From an uncultured Coriobacteriaceae bacterium (lineage in GTDB: Bacteria > Actinomycetota > Coriobacteriia > Coriobacteriales > UMGS124), in the NCBI GenBank assembly GCA_902783515.1, contig CACZRK010000009.1, positions 1 through 9,600 of the forward strand: 9,600 nt of DNA. Direction: 5' to 3'. Below, piece by piece: positions 6,096 through 9,600 of the stretch. The notes below the pieces were generated by a model. It was not told the DNA's origin and did not search any database. It saw only the letters and a program-made list of their open reading frames with translations. A program made the translations under genes and the position numbers. Numbering within the stretch: the first letter of the stretch is position 1; each line of letters opens with the position of its first letter.

Positions 6096-6416
6096 GGGTA
6101 CGGATTCCGACGTTTCGGAGGGTTTGAGCGGGCGGGTGGGACAGTCTTCTGCGAATCGGAGTGCTCCCATTCGTGCGAGCGTGCGTTCGGAAGCACGTTC
6201 GGCACAGGTTCGCACGAATGGGAGACCTCCAAGCAAGCTCCCGCACCGTCATCGGCGCCGCGAGATCTCCCGATCGTCAAGGGCTGTCCCTGCGCCCCCG
6301 CGAAACCCTCCCGAACGCACGTTTCCGTCCCGCCAGAGCCTCCCATTCGCACGAAACCGTCCCGACCGGGCGAGGCGCCCTGCTCGGGATGCTCCCGTTC
6401 GCACGCCCCCGTCCCG
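6096..6416. repeat. Cluster of about nine degenerate 25-bp motifs in both orientations
   Basis: The core motif starts CTCCC, has TTCG at positions 7-10 and GTCCC at 20-24. Plus-strand copies lie at 6308-6332, 6340-6364 and 6392-6416 (closest to each other), with weaker ones at 6164-6188, 6238-6262 and 6267-6291. Minus-strand copies lie at 6096-6120, 6137-6161 and 6200-6224. The pair 6096-6161, read on the minus strand, matches 6267-6332 over 66 bp with the same 16-bp gap ending AAACC (about 41 of 66 by hand), so part of the cluster is a large decayed inverted duplication. No coding frame here is convincing. It lies between the terminator of the second flavoprotein gene and the DUF3159 upstream region. 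Confidence 0.65.
6164..6224. repeat. Perfect 15-bp inverted repeat inside the 25-bp motif cluster
   Basis: CTCCCATTCGTGCGA (6164-6178) has its exact complement at 6210-6224, with a 31-bp loop. The loop itself can pair CGTGC (6180-6184) with GCACG (6193-6197). It is formed by two oppositely oriented motif copies. Perfect arms, against the decay seen elsewhere in the cluster, suggest recent duplication or selection for a folded RNA or DNA structure. Confidence 0.7.
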
Positions 6417-6461
6417 ACCCGCCGGCTCGCCCCCGCCCGCGCGCCCCGCGCCCGTGCACGC

Positions 6462-6503
6462 AAAAGGGGCGAGCCAGGACACCCTCCGTCCCGACTCGCC
6501 CCT
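6462..6503 (-). terminator. Intrinsic terminator of the second flavoprotein gene
   Basis: Read on the minus strand, AGGGGCGAG (6503-6495) pairs perfectly with CTCGCCCCT (6473-6465) and is followed by TTT, giving a TTTT run with the last stem base. GGAC and GTCC inside the loop add four pairs. It lies about 90 bp after the stop codon at 6592. Confidence 0.8.
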
Positions 6504-6591
6504 CAGTCAGCCGATCCGACGCTCGCGCACGGCTCGCGTGGCGTGCGCCGCGCCCTCGCGCCCTCGCGACTGCGTGCCGCTCGACGCGCGC

Positions 6592-8604
6592 CTACTCGTC
6601 GATGCCGGCCATCACCTTGACGGCCTTGATGCCCTGCACCTGGGCGCTGCCGCAGCGCAGGCCCGGCATCAGGCACGGGTAGTTGCCGGAGAACATGTCG
6701 CCGGCGTTGTTGCCCGCCACGTAGAGGCCCTCGATGGGCTCGGCCTCGGGCGTCATGGCCTGGGTCTTCTCGTTGATCTCGATGCCCTGCATAGTGCACA
6801 GGATCGAGGAGCTCTGCCACCAGCCGTAGAACGGCGCGGTGCGCAGCTCGGACAGGCGCACGGCGGGCTTGCCGAAGTCCTCGTCGTCCTGCGCGTCAAA
6901 GAGCTCGTTGTAGCGGTCGCACGTGGCCAGGAAGGTCTCCTTGGCCTCGCCGGTGAAGCCGAGCTTGTCCGCGAGCTCGTCCAGCGTGTCGGCCTGCTTC
7001 ACGAGGCCGCTCTCCAGGTACTGGCCGGACAGCTTCTCAAAGCCGGTCTTGCGCGTGCCGGCGGAGCAGCCGATGGTGTGGAAGCGCTCCACGTCGTCCT
7101 GCACGTTCCCGTCGCACACGACGCAGTACACGTGGCCCGGCTGCTTGGTGGCGGCGTAGGGCGCGTCGTTGTAGGGCTGGCTCTCGTTCATGAAGCGCTC
7201 GCCGTTGCGGTTCACCTTCAGGAAGGGCTGCGTGCCGGGGTTGTACTGCTTGAGCGTGCCCGGGAACTCCTTGCCCGCGAAGGCCTTGGGGTTGTCCACG
7301 TAGCCGGCGTCCACGCCGTTCTCGACGAGGCCGCGGTCAAACAGCATGCTCGCGGGCTCGGCCTGCATCGCCGCACCGGCCCACACGGCCGCGCGGATGC
7401 CCATGCCCTTGTCGCGCGGGCTGGCGTTGGTGCAGGTGATGGCGCTGGTCGACAGCGGGTCGAGCTGCTCCATCATCCACGGGTTGCCCTCGTAGCCGCC
7501 GCAGGCGAGCAGGACGCCCTTTGCCGCGTTGGCGCGCACGTAGTGGCCGTCGCGCGTGTTCTGCGCGATGACGCCGGTCACGCGGCCGGTCGCGTCCTTC
7601 TCCAGCTTCACGAGCGCGGTGTTGAAGTCGATGGCGTAGCCGTCCTTCTCCACGACCTCCTGGTACACCACGTTGCGCGGCTTCTCGCTGCCGATGTAGG
7701 TGTGCTCCATCTCGGGGAACATGTAGACCGTGTTCTCCTCGTTGCAGCTGTCGGGCCAGCGGGCCTCGTCACCGGCCGTGAAGGTGCATTTGTAGTTGTA
7801 CGGGTCGTTCTCCAGGATGCCGGAGACGAAGTCGTACAGCGCCGCGGACTCGTTGATCCACAGCTTGACGACGTTCTGGTTCACCTTGCCGCTGGCGTAG
7901 CGGCTGATCTCGGAGAGCAGCTTCTTGCGGTTCATCGGCTCGCAGCCGGCCTCCTTGGCGGCGCGGGAGTCCACGGCGCCGAACCAGTGGCGCGTGTCCT
8001 GCACGCTTGGCGCGCTCTCGAGCACGCGGAAGTTCAGGCCGTGCTCGGCGGCGTAGGCGGCGGCGGCCATGCCGGCGTTGCCGGCGCCGATGATCAGGAT
8101 GTCGGTGTCGATCGTCTCGGTGATCTTGTCCTCGGCGATGGTCGGCTCGGTGCCCAGCCAGTCCTCGGCGCTCTGGTCGTCCCAGGCGTTCACGCCGGTC
8201 TCCGCGGGCTTCTCGCCCTTGGCCTGCGCGACGCAGGCGGCCACGGCGTCGATGACGCCGTTCGTCGTGAGCGTGCAGCCCGCGATGGCGTCGATGCCGG
8301 CGCCCTGCGCGTCGATGACGGCCTGCTGCAGCGGCTCGGCGAGCTGCTGGCCCATGAAGACGGTCTCGCCGGAGAGGTCCAGCTGGCAGTCGGTGATGGC
8401 GCCGTCCTTGACGGTGATCGTGGCGGTGACGGTACCGACGCCCTGGCCGTCAGCGGTGTACGTGCCGTCCTTCGCGCCGGACAGGTCCTCGGCGGCAGGG
8501 GCGGTAGCCTCGGCGGCCTTGGCGATCTGGGCGCCCGCGGCGGCCATGGCGGCGGTGCCGGCGGCGGCGGCGACGAACGTGCGGCGAGAAACGTTCTCGG
8601 ACAT
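6592..8604 (-). CDS. Tat-exported flavoprotein reductase with fused FMN-binding domain (urocanate/fumarate-reductase-like)
   Basis: 670 aa. ATG 8604 begins MSENVSRRTFV, a Tat signal (SRRTFV at 6-11) with a likely cut after AKA (residue 30). AAGGAG lies upstream, somewhat far (13 nt). Residues about 46-130 are an FMN-binding domain; AGCTLTT (108-114) matches the family SGATxTS motif, making T111 the likely site where an ApbE flavin transferase would attach FMN. EDWLGTEPTIAEDKI (147-161) links to the FAD Rossmann motif IIGAGNAG (171-178) with E196. GERFMNE is at 468-474 and GLYVAGNNAGDMFSGNYP at 626-643. The SHP, HHTMGG and NRLGG active-site motifs of fumarate reductase are replaced by AEP (416), ILCTMQG (601) and the NYPCLMPG region (641). 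It is probably a terminal reductase for another organic acceptor outside the membrane, fed by quinol through FMN. The substrate is unknown. Confidence 0.93.
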   Translation of the reverse strand: MSENVSRRTFVAAAAGTAAMAAAGAQIAKAAEATAPAAEDLSGAKDGTYTADGQGVGTVTATITVKDGAITDCQLDLSGETVFMGQQLAEPLQQAVIDAQGAGIDAIAGCTLTTNGVIDAVAACVAQAKGEKPAETGVNAWDDQSAEDWLGTEPTIAEDKITETIDTDILIIGAGNAGMAAAAYAAEHGLNFRVLESAPSVQDTRHWFGAVDSRAAKEAGCEPMNRKKLLSEISRYASGKVNQNVVKLWINESAALYDFVSGILENDPYNYKCTFTAGDEARWPDSCNEENTVYMFPEMEHTYIGSEKPRNVVYQEVVEKDGYAIDFNTALVKLEKDATGRVTGVIAQNTRDGHYVRANAAKGVLLACGGYEGNPWMMEQLDPLSTSAITCTNASPRDKGMGIRAAVWAGAAMQAEPASMLFDRGLVENGVDAGYVDNPKAFAGKEFPGTLKQYNPGTQPFLKVNRNGERFMNESQPYNDAPYAATKQPGHVYCVVCDGNVQDDVERFHTIGCSAGTRKTGFEKLSGQYLESGLVKQADTLDELADKLGFTGEAKETFLATCDRYNELFDAQDDEDFGKPAVRLSELRTAPFYGWWQSSSILCTMQGIEINEKTQAMTPEAEPIEGLYVAGNNAGDMFSGNYPCLMPGLRCGSAQVQGIKAVKVMAGIDE

Positions 8605-8742
8605 GTGTGCTCGCTTTCTCCTTGATGCGAACGATGTGGGCGACGCGCCCGTCGAGAGGCCCGCGAGCCGCCGACGTGCGCTGACGCGCTGACGTCGGGA
8701 CGTGCGGGACCGCGCGGGGCGGCCGTCCACGTGACGCCTTGA

Positions 8743-8771
8743 ACAGTAGGCGCGTCGCGGCGTCGCGTCAG
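8743..8771 (-). promoter_or_regulatory. Candidate weak promoter for the second flavoprotein gene
   Basis: On the minus strand CTGACG (8771-8766) and TACTGT (8748-8743) are separated by exactly 17 bp. Each matches consensus only in part, which would suit a promoter needing an activator. The direct repeats at 8770-8811 abut the -35. Transcription would start near 8735, giving a leader of about 130 nt. Confidence 0.35.
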
Positions 8772-8811
8772 GATCGAGGAGGATCGATTCAGCCAAAGAC
8801 GAGGATCGAGG
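8770..8811. repeat. Three direct repeats AGGATCGA(GG/TT), helically phased, next to a candidate promoter
   Basis: AGGATCGAGG occurs at 8770-8779 and 8802-8811, and AGGATCGATT at 8780-8789. Offsets of 10 and 22 bp place all copies on about the same face of the helix. They lie 166-207 bp upstream of the flavoprotein start, in the gap shared with the divergent regulator gene. A likely role is an activator binding array. The stretch 8812-8985 shows nothing else I can support. Confidence 0.5.
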
Positions 8812-8985
8812 CTTTCCGCCCTTGCCATCATCATTGCAGGTCATTGGGAGTATTCTGAGATGTCGAGAAGATCGGGCGCACGAGCGCGCCACAGCGGATG
8901 GACGCGCCCCGCGCCGCGGCGGGCGCGACGGCGCGGCGATCGTCACGTTCCCGTGTACGTCGCGAACGGGCGGTGGCAACCGCTA

Positions 8986-9010
8986 GCTACCTCAGGTAGC
9001 ATATGGTAGC
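8986..9010. promoter_or_regulatory. Palindrome GCTACC-TCA-GGTAGC with a third half-site, upstream of the second regulator gene
   Basis: A perfect 6-3-6 dyad (8986-9000) is followed by another GGTAGC at 9005-9010, in direct repeat 10 bp after the first GGTAGC. It lies 76-100 bp before the GTG start of the regulator. TAGCAT (8998-9003) could be a -10 overlapped by the dyad, which would suit autoregulation. Function is inferred. Confidence 0.5.
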
Positions 9011-9085
9011 TGACGGGGTGCGCGCGAGCGACGACGCGCGCGGCGGGGGCCCATCGGCGCAGGGGAAAGCACAAGGGGGCAGGTC

Positions 9086-9600
9086 GTGACGAGGGATGAT
9101 TCCGGCGCCGGTCGCGCCGATGAGGCGGTGAGCGGTCGCGCCGGGACGTCGGCGGCCGCCGCACCCGACGCGCCAACGGCTGGGGCGCTTGCCCGCACGA
9201 GCGTCTGGCGGAGCCCGATCGCGCCGCCGTGCGTCCTCGGATTTGCCCTGGCGATCTCCTTCCAGGCGCTGCAGGACATCACGAGCGCACGCATCTCGAG
9301 CCTGGCCGGCCTCGCGGCCGACGGCTCGTTCATCACCGCGATGCGGCTGGTGCAGTTCGCCGCGCTCGTCGCCCTCGCGCTGGTCGCGACCCGCATCACC
9401 AGCCTCGGCGACCGCCGGGGCGTCGTCGTGGGCGCCGGCGCGCTCTGCCTGGCGCTCTGCGGCGTCCTGAGCGCTCTCCTGCTGGCCGGCGGCATCTCCA
9501 CCACCGCCCTCCATGCCGCGCTCTCGGTGCTGAAGGCCATCGCGCCCGTGCTGCTCTGGCTGCTGTGGGCGGAGCTGTTCGCGCACATGGACGAGCGCCA
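9086..9600 (+). CDS. N-terminal part of a second polytopic membrane LuxR-like regulator (cut by window edge)
   Basis: GTG 9086 is the first usable start after an in-frame TGA (9011-9013) and follows AGGGGG with 6-nt spacing. 171 codons are visible, with no stop. A polar, Ala-rich N-terminus of about 45 residues precedes hydrophobic helices near residues 47-65, 84-103, 113-134 and 146-164. Composition and layout match the start of the gene at 1-1297: a polar lead and short loops such as ATRITSLGDRRG (101-112). It is divergent from the FMN/FAD flavoprotein, as expected for its regulator. The DNA-binding domain would lie to the right, outside the window, so the LuxR assignment rests on context. 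A transporter is the alternative. Confidence 0.7.
   Translation, partial: MTRDDSGAGRADEAVSGRAGTSAAAAPDAPTAGALARTSVWRSPIAPPCVLGFALAISFQALQDITSARISSLAGLAADGSFITAMRLVQFAALVALALVATRITSLGDRRGVVVGAGALCLALCGVLSALLLAGGISTTALHAALSVLKAIAPVLLWLLWAELFAHMDER

Noticed and set aside
6200..6224. GGTTCG in this stretch as a tRNA T-loop
   Set aside because: No acceptor, anticodon or D-arm can be built around it; it belongs to the inverted motif copy.
5778..6620. ORFs across the 25-bp motif cluster on both strands
   Set aside because: Their repetitive peptides follow from the DNA repeats, with different frames open over the same stretch and no ribosome sites.
5917..8625. 902-residue plus-strand ORF antisense to the second flavoprotein
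   Set aside because: Val/Leu/His/Arg-rich shadow of a well-supported gene; no motifs of its own.

Overview
The window is very GC-rich bacterial DNA, roughly 70% G+C by eye, and looks like a member of the Coriobacteriia, most likely a gut or host-associated anaerobe of the Eggerthella/Olsenella kind. The reasons are the two Tat-exported FAD flavoproteins of the fumarate-reductase/urocanate-reductase superfamily, each paired with a regulator whose N-terminus is a long polytopic membrane domain. That pairing is very common in this class. The assignment is by family resemblance, not by a search.

Layout. Positions 1-1297 (minus) hold the membrane part of a LuxR-like regulator cut by the left window edge. 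It is divergent from a secreted FAD flavoprotein (1584-3464, plus), with a 7-3-7 palindrome in the gap between them. A strong hairpin follows the flavoprotein, then an AT-rich island (about 3529-3698), then a leader with a terminator-like hairpin, then trmL (3889-4473, plus), a tRNA wobble-base methyltransferase with an insertion of about 37 residues. The next gap holds a degenerate tandem repeat with an exact 23-bp period. A DUF3159 membrane protein (4905-5756, minus) follows, overlapped at its start by an 8-codon upstream ORF. The 0.8-kb gap at 5780-6591 holds a cluster of about nine degenerate 25-bp motifs in both orientations and a clear minus-strand intrinsic terminator. A second secreted flavoprotein, with a fused FMN-binding domain (6592-8604, minus), is divergent from a second membrane-regulator gene (9086 to beyond the right edge, plus). 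The gap between them carries phased direct repeats and a short palindrome.

The genes form two mirror-image modules, each a membrane regulator divergent from a Tat-exported flavoreductase, on either side of two unrelated genes (trmL and DUF3159). The natural reading is that each regulator senses a small molecule and controls its own reductase, which acts outside the membrane as a terminal electron-accepting enzyme. Substrates cannot be read from the sequence. Both flavoproteins lack the His and Arg residues expected of a true fumarate reductase, so fumarate is unlikely. The repeat families and regulatory dyads in the gaps are the least explained parts of the window.
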